A stretch of DNA of 64,000 nucleotides from Drouetiella hepatica Uher 2000/2452 (GCA_019359505.1 JAHHHD010000013.1:88715-152714), one strand, 5' to 3'. Counted from the stretch's first letter, positions 55,376 through 64,000 are shown. Translations and numbers: made by a program. Notes: a model not told the origin generated them from the letters alone.

Positions 55376-55708
55376 ATGTTGCATTTAATTTACATTCTTG
55401 CCTTTACAATTTTGGCTTTTCTGGCAGTCGGTAATCTGATTCGCAATCTCGTGACCTTGGGGCTAGAGTCGCAGCGTCCACCCACCACTAAGGGTAGTTT
55501 TACGCCCAACTCTGAACCTCAGCCGATGGTGCGTCAGAGCCGAGTCAGGGCAGTTCCCCATCCTGAACTGCTGGATGACCATGGCAATGTTGTCGATGAA
55601 CCGTTTTTGGTGATGCGTTCGATGACTGTAGAGGATGCCCGCGAACGCCTTGATGCTCTCTACAATTCATCTCCAGGTCAAAGCGACGAATCTTCAGGCG
55701 AAGTGTAA
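55376..55708 (+). CDS. DUF2973 family protein (cyanobacterial)
   Basis: 110 residues. One N-terminal membrane helix (MLHLIYILAFTILAFLAVGN), then a polar tail with RAVPHPELLDDHGNVVDEPF typical of the family. Partner of the upstream DUF2605. Function unknown. Confidence 0.8.
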   Translation: MLHLIYILAFTILAFLAVGNLIRNLVTLGLESQRPPTTKGSFTPNSEPQPMVRQSRVRAVPHPELLDDHGNVVDEPFLVMRSMTVEDARERLDALYNSSPGQSDESSGEV

Positions 55709-55743
55709 TCTAGAATCTCCAGCCGACTGCTTAATTGGGGATA

Positions 55744-55780
55744 GATTTTTTGAAGGGCGCAAAGCGCCCTTCAAAAAATC
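55744..55780. terminator. Perfect 17-bp-arm palindrome overlapping a stop codon
   Basis: GATTTTTTGAAGGGCGC pairs exactly around an AAA loop (tip GCGC-AAA-GCGC). It follows DUF2973 and its last two bases are part of the stop codon of the convergent gene. Possible bidirectional terminator, but the format matches the mobile palindromes. Confidence 0.6.
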
Positions 55781-56555
55781 ACAGCCAGTCCGAAAGGGGT
55801 CTGTGTTGCCGCAAGTCTAAGTTGTCTGCAATGCTAGGTTCTTCCCAATCCAAAGGCTGACTGATTCTGGATGGAACTACAGAAGAAACTGCCGACGGAA
55901 CAGTAGATGCACTGGCAGAATGAGCAGGTGCGACATACTGAAATCTGGAGTTCGCTCTTGTAACTGAAGCTCTGGATTTGTGAGAGGCATTTGAGAATGC
56001 AGACTTTGAAGGCACAGACTTTGAAAGTGGGGACTTTGAAAATACAGATGAATGCGATCGCTCAGGCGGACGGCGCGGCTTCAGACCCTGCAAGATGATC
56101 ATGCAGCCTATCGCACAGCTCAAAGCGATCGTCACCAGTGAGAGCAACTGCAAAGAAGGGCGCCCTGGCTGAGGCGATGTCTCAGGAGCCGTCGGGGAAC
56201 CCTGTGAAAGAGGAGCTTCGGAGGACTGTGCCGACAAATCAGGCGATGGGGCGATCGGCGCAATCGCATCTGCTCCACTAGAAACTGGCGGTTTAGCGGC
56301 GCCTAAACTGGTCATATCCAGGATAGCTACCCCAGCCAGCAGCATGAGCACAACCCAGACTGCCAGCAGCAACGCCAATGGGTAGCGTCGGAGAAACTGA
56401 ACCAGTTGCGACCCCTTATGCCCCCTAGTTAACCTCTCATTGGGTTCAGCCGATTTTTGCCGGGTAGGCTCTACGGCTGAGTGCCGGACTTTTGAAGAGC
56501 TGTGTCGATGGCGACGAGGATCATTGTGATGCTGTCGGACAGCCTGATGACTCAT
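55779..56555 (-). CDS. Hypothetical membrane protein, Ser/Pro-rich
   Basis: 258 residues, two predicted membrane helices (LALLLAVWVVLMLLAGVAIL; LLSLVTIALSCAIGCMIIL) separated by a Pro/Ser/Ala-rich loop of about 60 residues. Basic N-terminus and Ser-rich cytoplasmic tail with KSPLSKSVPSKSAFSN repeats. No family was recognised. Confidence 0.65.
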   Translation of the reverse strand: MSHQAVRQHHNDPRRHRHSSSKVRHSAVEPTRQKSAEPNERLTRGHKGSQLVQFLRRYPLALLLAVWVVLMLLAGVAILDMTSLGAAKPPVSSGADAIAPIAPSPDLSAQSSEAPLSQGSPTAPETSPQPGRPSLQLLSLVTIALSCAIGCMIILQGLKPRRPPERSHSSVFSKSPLSKSVPSKSAFSNASHKSRASVTRANSRFQYVAPAHSASASTVPSAVSSVVPSRISQPLDWEEPSIADNLDLRQHRPLSDWL

Positions 56556-56695
56556 ACCTTGACCCCGCTATACCAGAGCTGTGGTTAGACCTTACATATG
56601 AAGATCCTTTGCTCATATTCTATGCGGTTCTGAGGATGGTGACTAGACTCAGGCTGTGGGCACAAGATTTGAAAGCACAAGATTTGAGGATGCTG

Positions 56696-57859
56696 CTATT
56701 TGGCGTTAAACCGCTCGATCGCCAGCTGAATCAGGCGATCGGTTAGCTCTGGAAAGTCTATGCCGCTGGCTTGCCACAGCATCGGGTACATGCTGGTAGC
56801 CGTGAAACCCGGCATTGTGTTGATTTCGTTGATCAGCACTTCGCCTGTTTCTTCAACGTAAAAGAAATCCACTCTAGAAATTCCGGCAGCATCCACAGCC
56901 TCGAAGGCGCGGAGCGACATCTCTTGAATTTGAGCAGTGACGGCAGGCGATAAGGGAGCCGGGATTTGTAGTCCCGCCTTTCCGGCAGTATATTTGGTTT
57001 CGTAATCGTAGAAGTCGCTGTCATAGGTGATTTCGCCGACGACAGAAGCCTGGGGGTGGTCATTGCCCAAGACCGCGCATTCTACCTCGCGTGCCTTTAC
57101 CCCTGCCTCAACAATGATGCGGCGATCGTAGCTGGCCGCACTATCTAAAGCGGTTTCGAGCTGCGATCGCGTCTGCACTTTGGCAATTCCCACCGATGAG
57201 CCTAAATTGGCGGGTTTGACGAAACAGGGGTAGCCCAGCTCTGTTTCAATCTGGTCGCAGAGCTTGGGAAATATATTGCCGTCTGATCGAACCTGCGATC
57301 GATTGACGGCGATATATTTCACCTGCGCCAATCCGGCTTGAGCAAACGCCATTTTCATGGCAATTTTGTCCATTCCCAGCGCTGAGCCTAAAACACCTGA
57401 CCCGACGAAGGGCTGCTGCATCAGCTTCAACAATCCTTGCACGGTACCGTCTTCGCCGTTAGGGCCATGCAAAATGGGAAACCAGACATCTATTTCTGCC
57501 ACCTGTACAGGAGGCTGCCAACGCTGTAGCCGCTGGGAAATGCCTTCGAGGTGCGGCAGGGCAAGATCTGGTGAGGCGATCGCTCTCGCCTGCAATTCAC
57601 CAAACTTTAGTTCACCTGACTCTAAAGGCTGCGATTCTAAAGTCTGTGATTCTAAAGCCTGTGGGGACAGACCTCCTAGGACCTGTTGAGCCACTTTACC
57701 CATCTGCCAATGCCCGTCTTTCTGAATGTAGATCGGCATTAACTGATACCGATCGCCGTAGGATTCTAGGGCATGGGCGATCGCCCTAGCGGAGCTAATC
57801 GACACCTCATGCTCTCCAGAGCAGCCCCCAAACAGCAGACCGACTTTCAGTTTTGACAT
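56696..57859 (-). CDS. ddl: D-alanine--D-alanine ligase
   Basis: 387 residues. ATP-grasp ligase: [57 protein letters not shown] and NTMPGFT. It makes the D-Ala-D-Ala end of the peptidoglycan precursor. A short Leu-Glu-Ser rich insertion near residues 65-90 ([20 protein letters not shown]) comes from a 15-bp tandem repeat in the gene. Confidence 0.96.
   Translation of the reverse strand: MSKLKVGLLFGGCSGEHEVSISSARAIAHALESYGDRYQLMPIYIQKDGHWQMGKVAQQVLGGLSPQALESQTLESQPLESGELKFGELQARAIASPDLALPHLEGISQRLQRWQPPVQVAEIDVWFPILHGPNGEDGTVQGLLKLMQQPFVGSGVLGSALGMDKIAMKMAFAQAGLAQVKYIAVNRSQVRSDGNIFPKLCDQIETELGYPCFVKPANLGSSVGIAKVQTRSQLETALDSAASYDRRIIVEAGVKAREVECAVLGNDHPQASVVGEITYDSDFYDYETKYTAGKAGLQIPAPLSPAVTAQIQEMSLRAFEAVDAAGISRVDFFYVEETGEVLINEINTMPGFTATSMYPMLWQASGIDFPELTDRLIQLAIERFNAK
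57618..57662 (-). repeat. Three 15-bp tandem repeats inside ddl
   Basis: GACTCTAAAGGCTGC, GATTCTAAAGTCTGT, GATTCTAAAGCCTGT in direct succession, encoding the LES-type insertion. In-frame period. Confidence 0.9.
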
Positions 57860-58023
57860 TGGCTTATCCTTTTACCCAACTGGCTTTGACCAAACGTGCT
57901 TTACCCAACGGGCTTATGCCCAACGTGATGGGGAGTAGCGTATCACAGGATAGCCTATGTTGACTCGCGTCTGTTGAAAGCGGACGCTGCTGATTTTAGG
58001 GATGAATTCTTTAAGAGGAGTGC

Positions 58024-58118
58024 CATAGCCGTATTCAATTTCTTTAGGACATTTAGAGTGGGGCGCGAAGCGCCCCACTCTAAATGTCCCCGTCTTAACT
58101 GCCTTGGCGGTTGCTATA
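58024..58118. mobile_element. MITE-like palindromic element, family A (95 bp), overlapping the kinase stop codon
   Basis: The left end CATAGCCGTATTC leads to TTAGGAC; the right end reads inward TATAGCAACCGCCAAGGC. The palindrome at 58047-58089 has perfect 20-bp arms (GGACATTTAGAGTGGGGCGC) and a GAA loop. Its TATAG end contains the TAG stop of the histidine kinase gene. Confidence 0.8.
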
Positions 58119-61100
58119 CTTGCCGTGCCGGAATCTCAATCTTAAATTCGGCACCCTGTCCGGGAGTAGAGACACATTGCAGCGTGCCGCCATGCCGCTC
58201 TGTCACAATTTGATAGCTAATCGAAAGCCCCATGCCTGTGCCTTTGCCCACCGGCTTTGTGGTAAAAAAGGGATCGAATAGGCGATTGCAAACTTTTTCC
58301 GTCATGCCCATACCGTTGTCAGCAATGCGAATACAAATTTTGGGACTGTCCGGCAGCTCAGTTTGAATTAGCTCAGTTTGAATATGAATAGTCGGAATGA
58401 AGCCTTCTAAATCCTGGTCGGGGCAAGCTTGGCGACTAATTGCCTCTCTGTTAACCATCATCTCCTCTAAAGCATCGATCGCATTAGTTAAAAGGTTCAT
58501 GAACACCTGATTAAGCTGCCCTGCATAACATTCCACCATCGGCAGCGTGCCATAAGTTTTGATGATCTCGATCGCGGGACGAGTTGGGCTGGGCTTGAGG
58601 CGACTCTGCAAAATCATCAGCGTACTATCAATGCCATCATGGATATTGACTGATTTCATGTCAGATTCATCCATGCGGGAGAAAGTACGCAACGAAGCGA
58701 CAATGCCCTGAATTCGATCGGCTCCGACCCGCATAGAGCCAACGAGCTTGGGCAAATCCTCAACTAGAAAAGGTAGCTCGATCGCCGCTATCTCATCCTG
58801 AATTTCAGCCACCGGATTGGGATAGTGAATCTGATAGAGATGAACAAGATTGAGCAAATCTTGGGTATATTCGATGGCATGGCTAAGATTGCCAGAAATG
58901 AAGCCCACAGGGTTGTTAATCTCATGGGCTACTCCAGCAACAAGCTGACCCAGTGCCGACATTTTTTCACTTTGAATCAGATGCGTTTGGGTATTTTGAA
59001 GTTTTCGCAGCGTGGTTTCTAGGTCGTGAGCCTGCTGCCTGAGCTGCATCTCTGCCTGCTTGCGATCGCTAATATCCATCATTGAACCCACAGTGCCAAT
59101 GAGTTGCCCCGCCTCATCAACAATGACATTCGCCCGCAGTAAAGCAGGGAGAGAACGACCACTCAAAGAACGCACCTCGACTTCACCCACCCACTGTTGT
59201 TCTTTCATCGTGGCTTGTACCACCATCTCCGCAACCGACGGGTCTGCAAATATATTGGGGATACCGCCCGCCTGACGCAGTTGGTCGGGCGTTTCACAAT
59301 CGAGCAGCTTGGAAAAAGCGGGGTTGTGGTAAATATGAGTTCCGGACGCGTCAGCAATGCCGATCGCATCACCTGAACACTCAACTGCTCGCTTATAAAG
59401 CCTTAAATCTTGTTCAATTTTCATGCGCTCAGTGATGTCTTCAAACATCAGCAGCACGCCCACAACCTCACCTTCAGCATCGTAGAGCGGTAGCTTGCTG
59501 GTATCTAGCCAAACGCTCTTGCCGTCGGCTTGGAGCTGGGGTTCGACCACATGACGCCTGGGTACGCCTGAATCCATAACTTGGGCATCACAGTCTCGAT
59601 AAAAGTCTGCGATGTTTTTCTCCCAACCCAGAGCATGAGCCAAATCATAATCTGTTTTGCCGACGATGTTTTGAGGCGTTTCCACTCCTGAAACCTTCGC
59701 CATGTTTTTGTTGCAACCCACATAGAACGAGTTGCGATCTTTCCAGGCAATCAGTTGAGGAATGGTATCCATCACCAGCTGTAAAAGCTGCTGAGAGTTA
59801 CGCAGTTCGTCTTCAACCTGCTTGCGATCGGTGATATCCACCACTAGCCCATCCCAAACGATCGCGCCATCGGGCTGGCGTTCGGGTCGGGAGATGCCCT
59901 TGATCCAGCGATATCCATTTGCCCTGTGCAAACTGCGCCCCGTCCACTCCCAGGATTTTAGAGTGGCGGCAGAGCGCCTCACAGAAGCCTCGAATCCCTC
60001 TCGCTCATCGGGATGGATGCGATCGAGGATTAGGTAAGCGTTATCTTGCAGTTCTGCTGCCTCGATCCCGTATAGCTCTCGGCAAAAACTGCTGACATAG
60101 GGAAAAGAAACCTGACCGTTGGGAGCCAAGCGGAACTGATAAATCATGCCTGGTACATTGGCAACCACGCGCTGAAAGCGTTCCTCGCTTTGGCGGAGAG
60201 CATCTACGGCATGCTTGCGATCGGTAATATCTTCTGTCAGCAGCAGCAGGTATTCGGGATTGCCGTCCACATCCACGATCAGAGTCTTTTGGCTGTGAAA
60301 AATGCGTTCTTCACCGTTGGCGATCGTGGTAGCTTCTTCCACATCCAGCATTTGTCCACTCTCTAAGACCTGGTAGTCTTGAGCCAAAAAGATTTCTGCC
60401 TGTTGGGTTGGGTAAATTTCAGAGTCAGTCTTACCCAAAATCTCGCGGGCAGAGCGACCTAAAACCTTCTCAGCACCCGTGTTCCACAACACATACCGCA
60501 AGTCTCTAGCATCTTTGGCAATTACCCCAACGGGCAAGTGTTTCAGCACCGATTCTAGAAATATGCGAGTTTTCTGAAGCTCTAGCTCCACCTGTTTGCG
60601 CTGGGTGATGTCGCTAGCGGTGCCCGTTGCGCCAATGATATTGCCGCCTTCATCTTGCAGGGCGATCGCATTAAACGCTAAGTAGACTGTCCGACCCGCT
60701 TTGGACAAGTAGGCAGTCTCGTACTGCTTCACAGATTGTCCTGCCAACACCTGCTCAAAAACTTGCTGATCTCTTTGGATGCAGTCTGAAGTCTGAAAAT
60801 CAGAGAAAGCGCGACCGATCATCTCGTGCGGCTCATAGCCAAAGATATGCTGGGCAGCAGGATTAATGAAGGTGTAGCGTCCTTCTAGATCGATCGACCA
60901 GATCAGATCTTGAGAAGTTTCTACCAGGATGCGATACTTACGCTCACTGGCTTCGAGGGCAGCTTCAGCGCGTTTGCGATCGCTAATGTCTTCAAGCGAC
61001 CCAAACACCCCAAACACTTCGCCCCTTTCATTGGTCATAGGAATCTTGCTCGTGATCACCCATGCAGAAGCACCATCTTCTGATGTGTAGGGTTCCTCAA

Positions 61101-62397
61101 AATTGAGGCGTGGGATATTTGATTCTATGATGGCGGCATCATCAGCTCGGTAAAGATGAGCAAGCTCTTTCCAGGACAGCTCAAAGTCATTTTTGCCAAT
61201 AATCTGTTCCGGCGACGCCAGACCCGCATCTTGAGCAAACAGCTTGTTGCAGCCTAGGTAGTTGAGCTGTCTGTCTTTCCAAAAAATACGCTGGGGTAGA
61301 GTATCAAACACGAGTTCCAGCATTTGTTTGGACTCTCGAAGCTCAGCTTCTGTTCGCTGTCGCTCTAAAACCTCTTGTTCTAGCTGAGCGACGAGTTGCT
61401 GAAGTTCGATCGTTCGCGCTGCAACCCGGCGCTCTAGGTCTTCATTGGTCTGTTGCAACAGCATCTCATGGTGCTTGCGATCGGTAATATTTTCATACAT
61501 CCCAATCATGCCGACCACGGTGCCCTCGGCATCATACAGAGGAAATTTGCTGTAATCTAGCCAAACTTGCTGATGATCTATACTCTCAAATAGCTCTATC
61601 ACATGCAGAATTGGAGTGTCGGATTCCATCACTTGGGCATCCATGGCACGAAACGCATCCGCCTCTTCTCGCGACCAGATGAAATCATAATCCGTTTTAC
61701 CAATTACCTCTCTAGGGCTATTTACGCTACAGCCATGGGCAAAGTTTTGATTACAGCCTAAAAAAACCGACTGGCGATCCTTCCAAAAAAGGGACTGCGG
61801 GATGGTGTCCATCACCGATTGTAGAATTTGCTGCGATTTGTATAGGTCTGTTTCGATCCGCTTGCGATCGCTAATTTCCTTGAAGTAAACCGACAGCCCC
61901 TCCTCGAAAGGGTGGGCATGAACCTCAAACCAGCCCTCTAGGGGCGCGTAGTACGTTTCAAAGGTAACGGGAAGATTTTCAGCAATCGCTTTGCGATACA
62001 TGCTGCCAATCATCGAGCCGAGCGCATCGGGAAACTCGTCCCAAATGCTGTTGCCCAAAAGATCGATCGCATTCCGTTCTAGCAACTCTTCTGCTTTGGC
62101 ACTTATAGCAGTGAACTGCCACTGCTGATTCAGGATATAAAAAGCGTCGTCTTCTATAACGCTGTTGATCTGGGTGGCGGCTTGCTGCGACACAGACTGC
62201 GGATTCCTATCAAGGTTTAACATCCTGTCAGTTCGCAACCAATGCAGGCATCCCATCACCCCTAGCCCTGCCAATATGCCCAGACAAAAATAGAGCAACT
62301 CCCCTAAAGATTTGGGCAGGGACGAAGGCTCAGATATAAAGCTCAGCCATAAACCCATAACCAGGGGAGTCAAAATTGTCAGAGAATAGTCAAACAT
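58114..62397 (-). CDS. Multi-PAS sensor histidine kinase
   Basis: 1427 residues from ATG 62397; a TTG five codons upstream is possible. Two N-terminal membrane helices (about 5-60) are followed by eight PAS-type domains, roughly at 85-185, 200-310, 360-470, 485-600, 610-730, 735-860, 870-985 and 995-1110; PAS 2, 3 and 7 share WKDRxxxxLGCN-like sequence and look like internal duplicates. A coiled coil lies near 315-360. The kinase has the phospho-acceptor His in GVAHEINNPVGFI (about 1155), the N box in NQVFMNLLTNAIDAL, then IADNGMGM and GKGTGMGLSIS. No receiver domain or response regulator gene is adjacent. Its last codons lie in a MITE-like end. Confidence 0.93.
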   Translation of the reverse strand: MFDYSLTILTPLVMGLWLSFISEPSSLPKSLGELLYFCLGILAGLGVMGCLHWLRTDRMLNLDRNPQSVSQQAATQINSVIEDDAFYILNQQWQFTAISAKAEELLERNAIDLLGNSIWDEFPDALGSMIGSMYRKAIAENLPVTFETYYAPLEGWFEVHAHPFEEGLSVYFKEISDRKRIETDLYKSQQILQSVMDTIPQSLFWKDRQSVFLGCNQNFAHGCSVNSPREVIGKTDYDFIWSREEADAFRAMDAQVMESDTPILHVIELFESIDHQQVWLDYSKFPLYDAEGTVVGMIGMYENITDRKHHEMLLQQTNEDLERRVAARTIELQQLVAQLEQEVLERQRTEAELRESKQMLELVFDTLPQRIFWKDRQLNYLGCNKLFAQDAGLASPEQIIGKNDFELSWKELAHLYRADDAAIIESNIPRLNFEEPYTSEDGASAWVITSKIPMTNERGEVFGVFGSLEDISDRKRAEAALEASERKYRILVETSQDLIWSIDLEGRYTFINPAAQHIFGYEPHEMIGRAFSDFQTSDCIQRDQQVFEQVLAGQSVKQYETAYLSKAGRTVYLAFNAIALQDEGGNIIGATGTASDITQRKQVELELQKTRIFLESVLKHLPVGVIAKDARDLRYVLWNTGAEKVLGRSAREILGKTDSEIYPTQQAEIFLAQDYQVLESGQMLDVEEATTIANGEERIFHSQKTLIVDVDGNPEYLLLLTEDITDRKHAVDALRQSEERFQRVVANVPGMIYQFRLAPNGQVSFPYVSSFCRELYGIEAAELQDNAYLILDRIHPDEREGFEASVRRSAATLKSWEWTGRSLHRANGYRWIKGISRPERQPDGAIVWDGLVVDITDRKQVEDELRNSQQLLQLVMDTIPQLIAWKDRNSFYVGCNKNMAKVSGVETPQNIVGKTDYDLAHALGWEKNIADFYRDCDAQVMDSGVPRRHVVEPQLQADGKSVWLDTSKLPLYDAEGEVVGVLLMFEDITERMKIEQDLRLYKRAVECSGDAIGIADASGTHIYHNPAFSKLLDCETPDQLRQAGGIPNIFADPSVAEMVVQATMKEQQWVGEVEVRSLSGRSLPALLRANVIVDEAGQLIGTVGSMMDISDRKQAEMQLRQQAHDLETTLRKLQNTQTHLIQSEKMSALGQLVAGVAHEINNPVGFISGNLSHAIEYTQDLLNLVHLYQIHYPNPVAEIQDEIAAIELPFLVEDLPKLVGSMRVGADRIQGIVASLRTFSRMDESDMKSVNIHDGIDSTLMILQSRLKPSPTRPAIEIIKTYGTLPMVECYAGQLNQVFMNLLTNAIDALEEMMVNREAISRQACPDQDLEGFIPTIHIQTELIQTELPDSPKICIRIADNGMGMTEKVCNRLFDPFFTTKPVGKGTGMGLSISYQIVTERHGGTLQCVSTPGQGAEFKIEIPARQV

Positions 62398-62442
62398 TGG
62401 GGTTTCCCACAATCAATTTATAGCGAGGGGATGTTGGTATTC

Positions 62443-62497
62443 ATGTAATGATTTTTTACTGAGTGGGCAAAGCTCACCCAATAAAAAATCATTACAT
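62443..62497. repeat. 26-bp-arm palindrome upstream of the kinase
   Basis: ATGTAATGATTTTTTACTGA then GTGGGC pairs with its mirror around an AAA loop with three mismatches, two of them G-T. It lies 46 bp upstream of the kinase start in a divergent gap. Nothing else was recognised in the remaining 230 bp before the next gene. Confidence 0.7.
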
Positions 62498-62726
62498 TTT
62501 GAGAACGACCAGTGAGGGCACTCGCAGGCGGCAGTTTGGAGTTGGAAGGAGGCAAGCTGACAGGATCATTCAGGAACCTAACGTGCAACTGAAGTTCAGC
62601 CTTCAAGTTTTCTACTACATAGAGCGTTCCACGAATTTTACTTTTCTATCATTAGACCATTGCAGCTTGCGCTGTATGTGATCGAAAGTGTAAGTAAAGA
62701 ACTTATCTTGAACTCGGCAACAGAAT

Positions 62727-63116
62727 ATGAAGCTATCGTCTCAGGTTGGACGGCTCCTTAGTTTACTGATGTTGACGCTGATGCTAGCGCTGGGCTGGCA
62801 ATCCTTATCTTCCGCACAGTCGTTCTCAGTACCCCTCATTGCCCAGTCAACCACACAACTTGAATCACGGGTGTCTCGGCTAGAGTCTGAGAATTCGACG
62901 CTGCGATCGCAGATTAACCAGCTGCAAAATAGCGTCGCTCGACTGGGTCGAAACTCTAGTGTTGAAATAGCTCCGCCAGTTATAAGTTCAGCTCCGACCG
63001 GGTCTAGCTTAGCGGATGATCCAATGTTCAAGCGGCTGGCTACTCTGGTGATTGAACTGAAAGAACGAGTGGTCGCAGTAGAAGATCGCTTAGGCGGGTC
63101 AACTGCGCCGCGTTAG
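62727..63116 (+). CDS. Secreted hypothetical protein with short coiled coil
   Basis: 129 residues. Signal peptide MKLSSQVGRLLSLLMLTLML with a cleavage region around SSAQS, then a heptad-rich helix (LESRVSRLESENSTLRSQIN) and a second helix near the end. Probably periplasmic; no family assigned. Confidence 0.7.
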   Translation: MKLSSQVGRLLSLLMLTLMLALGWQSLSSAQSFSVPLIAQSTTQLESRVSRLESENSTLRSQINQLQNSVARLGRNSSVEIAPPVISSAPTGSSLADDPMFKRLATLVIELKERVVAVEDRLGGSTAPR

Positions 63117-63194
63117 GTTTTTGCGCAAGGCTACCCTAGGCTGCTGCGACAAGATGCTGCGCTAAGATGCTGACATCTCTATCTCCATATCCGT

Positions 63195-63779
63195 ATGCCG
63201 CTTGCTCCCTGGCGATCGCCTCTAGCACGAGCTTTACATCGAAATCGATCGCTGGTTCATGCCCGCTATCTGCAATTGGCGACCGTGCGTTCAGATGGTC
63301 GTCCTGCCAACCGCACGATTGTCTTTCGAGGATTTCTAGATCAAACAAACCAGCTTGAGTTTATTACCGACACTCGTAGCTCAAAAGTAGATCAGCTTTT
63401 ACTGCATCCATGGGGCGAAGCTTGCTGGTATTTCCCCAAAACCCGTGAGCAGTTTCGGCTCATGGGAAAATTGACGATCGTTTCAGCCAATGCCGAGGCA
63501 GAGCTGCTAAAGGCACGTCAAAATCTTTGGCATAGCCTCTCGGATGCGTCTAGAGTTCAATTTGTCTGGCCAGAACCCCGAAAACCGCGCTCGGATGAGG
63601 CATTTGAGCAGCTGCCACCCGATGCGGCTGACCCGTTGCCTAACTTTTGCCTGCTGTTATTTGACCTAGATCAGGTGGATCATTTGGAGTTGCGGGGCGA
63701 ACCGCAAAATCGCTATCTGTATCTCAAAAATACGGCAGCGGCAGACGAGGACTGGTCTATACAAAGCATTAATCCTTAG
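63195..63779 (+). CDS. PPOX-type (pyridoxamine-phosphate-oxidase-like) FMN flavoprotein, Alr4036 group
   Basis: 194 residues. ARYLQLATVRSDGRPANRTI and FRGFLDQTNQLEFITDTRS (FMN-binding split barrel), then ACWYFPKTREQFRLMGKL; the layout matches the cyanobacterial Alr4036-type group within the PNPOx fold. Physiological substrate not established. Confidence 0.85.
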   Translation: MPLAPWRSPLARALHRNRSLVHARYLQLATVRSDGRPANRTIVFRGFLDQTNQLEFITDTRSSKVDQLLLHPWGEACWYFPKTREQFRLMGKLTIVSANAEAELLKARQNLWHSLSDASRVQFVWPEPRKPRSDEAFEQLPPDAADPLPNFCLLLFDLDQVDHLELRGEPQNRYLYLKNTAAADEDWSIQSINP

Positions 63780-63875
63780 GCTCCATAGCTGTTTCAGGGA
63801 GATGAGCCATGGGGGAAAGCTGAAAGATATGAGCCAGCTAGCATTTCAGCAGCGTTTCAAGCCCTTATCTCTAAA

Positions 63876-63904
63876 TATAGCGCTACGAGAACGAGTTAGG
63901 ACAT
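63876..63904 (+). mobile_element. Left terminal inverted repeat of an IS630-type element
   Basis: TATAGCGCTACGAGAACGAG then TTAGGAC, ending 35 bp before the transposase start. It agrees with the family B MITE end at about 21 of 27 positions. The other end is outside the window. Confidence 0.6.
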
Positions 63905-63938
63905 TATTGTAGAGGTAGAGAAGCGTTCAAATACGACT

Positions 63939-64000
63939 ATGCCTGCTCCTTACAGTTACGACCTGCGCCAAAAAGCAATCGAAGCCGTTAAAGGCGGTGA
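63939..64000 (+). CDS. IS630-family transposase, 5' fragment (cut by window edge)
   Basis: Only 20 codons are visible: MPAPYSYDLRQKAIEAVKGG. This opening, with YSYDLRxKAIEAV, is the typical N-terminus (first helix of the HTH) of IS630-type DDE transposases common in cyanobacteria. The family assignment rests on the short stretch plus the nearby terminal repeat. Confidence 0.75.
   Translation, partial: MPAPYSYDLRQKAIEAVKGG

Overview
The window is cyanobacterial chromosomal DNA, most likely from a filamentous (Leptolyngbya- or Oscillatoria-like) species; the exact taxon is an inference. The octamer GCGATCGC (HIP1, a cyanobacterial hallmark) is very frequent on both strands. Several genes belong to families that are largely cyanobacterial (DUF2605, DUF2973, DUF2103 beside clpS, Alr4036-type flavoprotein), and the succinate-semialdehyde dehydrogenase / 2-oxoglutarate decarboxylase pair known from cyanobacteria is present. 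No tRNA, rRNA or CRISPR array was recognised.

Layout. 1-13 kb: the 3' part of a giant calcium-binding adhesin (cadherin-like repeats, thrombospondin type 3 repeats, RTX repeats), then an outer-membrane protein that joins an inverse-autotransporter barrel to a beta-helix. 13.3-17.2 kb (minus strand): rpsP-KH-phoH, a GT39-like membrane glycosyltransferase and an orphan DUF433 antitoxin-like gene. 17.4-23.7 kb: a cyanobacterial hypothetical protein, an aldo/keto reductase, a short-chain dehydrogenase and two translationally coupled FkbM methyltransferases. 24.1-27.3 kb: the alternative TCA-cycle pair. 27.6-35.3 kb: menH, rfbB, a GH-A-like lipoprotein or secreted protein, a LysR regulator overlapping a TrpD-family gene, and thioredoxin. 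35.6-42.6 kb: S9 peptidase, superfamily II helicase and bifunctional PutA. 42.7-50.8 kb: rarD, cysE, clpS, DUF2103, an M23 peptidase, an lrp-lysE pair, DUF938 and DoxX. 51-63.8 kb: a lipoprotein, DUF202, thrS, DUF2605/DUF2973, ddl, an eight-PAS histidine kinase and a PPOX flavoprotein. The last 62 bases are the start of an IS630-type transposase.

The most unusual content lies between the genes. About twenty near-perfect palindromes are scattered over the intergenic regions. Most have 17-30 bp arms closed by a three-base loop, often with GCGC on each side of the loop. Many sit inside roughly 95-102 bp elements whose ends begin TATAGC and continue to a TTAGGAC motif, and the IS630-type element at the window's right edge has a similar left end. 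They look like non-autonomous IS630-type miniature elements (MITEs). Their stem sequences differ from copy to copy while both arms stay complementary. Two copies supply the stop codon of the neighbouring gene (menH and the histidine kinase), and two end 3-5 bases before a start codon. A second theme is short tandem repeats of 13-16 bp, both inside genes and between them, including a seven-unit 14-bp array upstream of thioredoxin.
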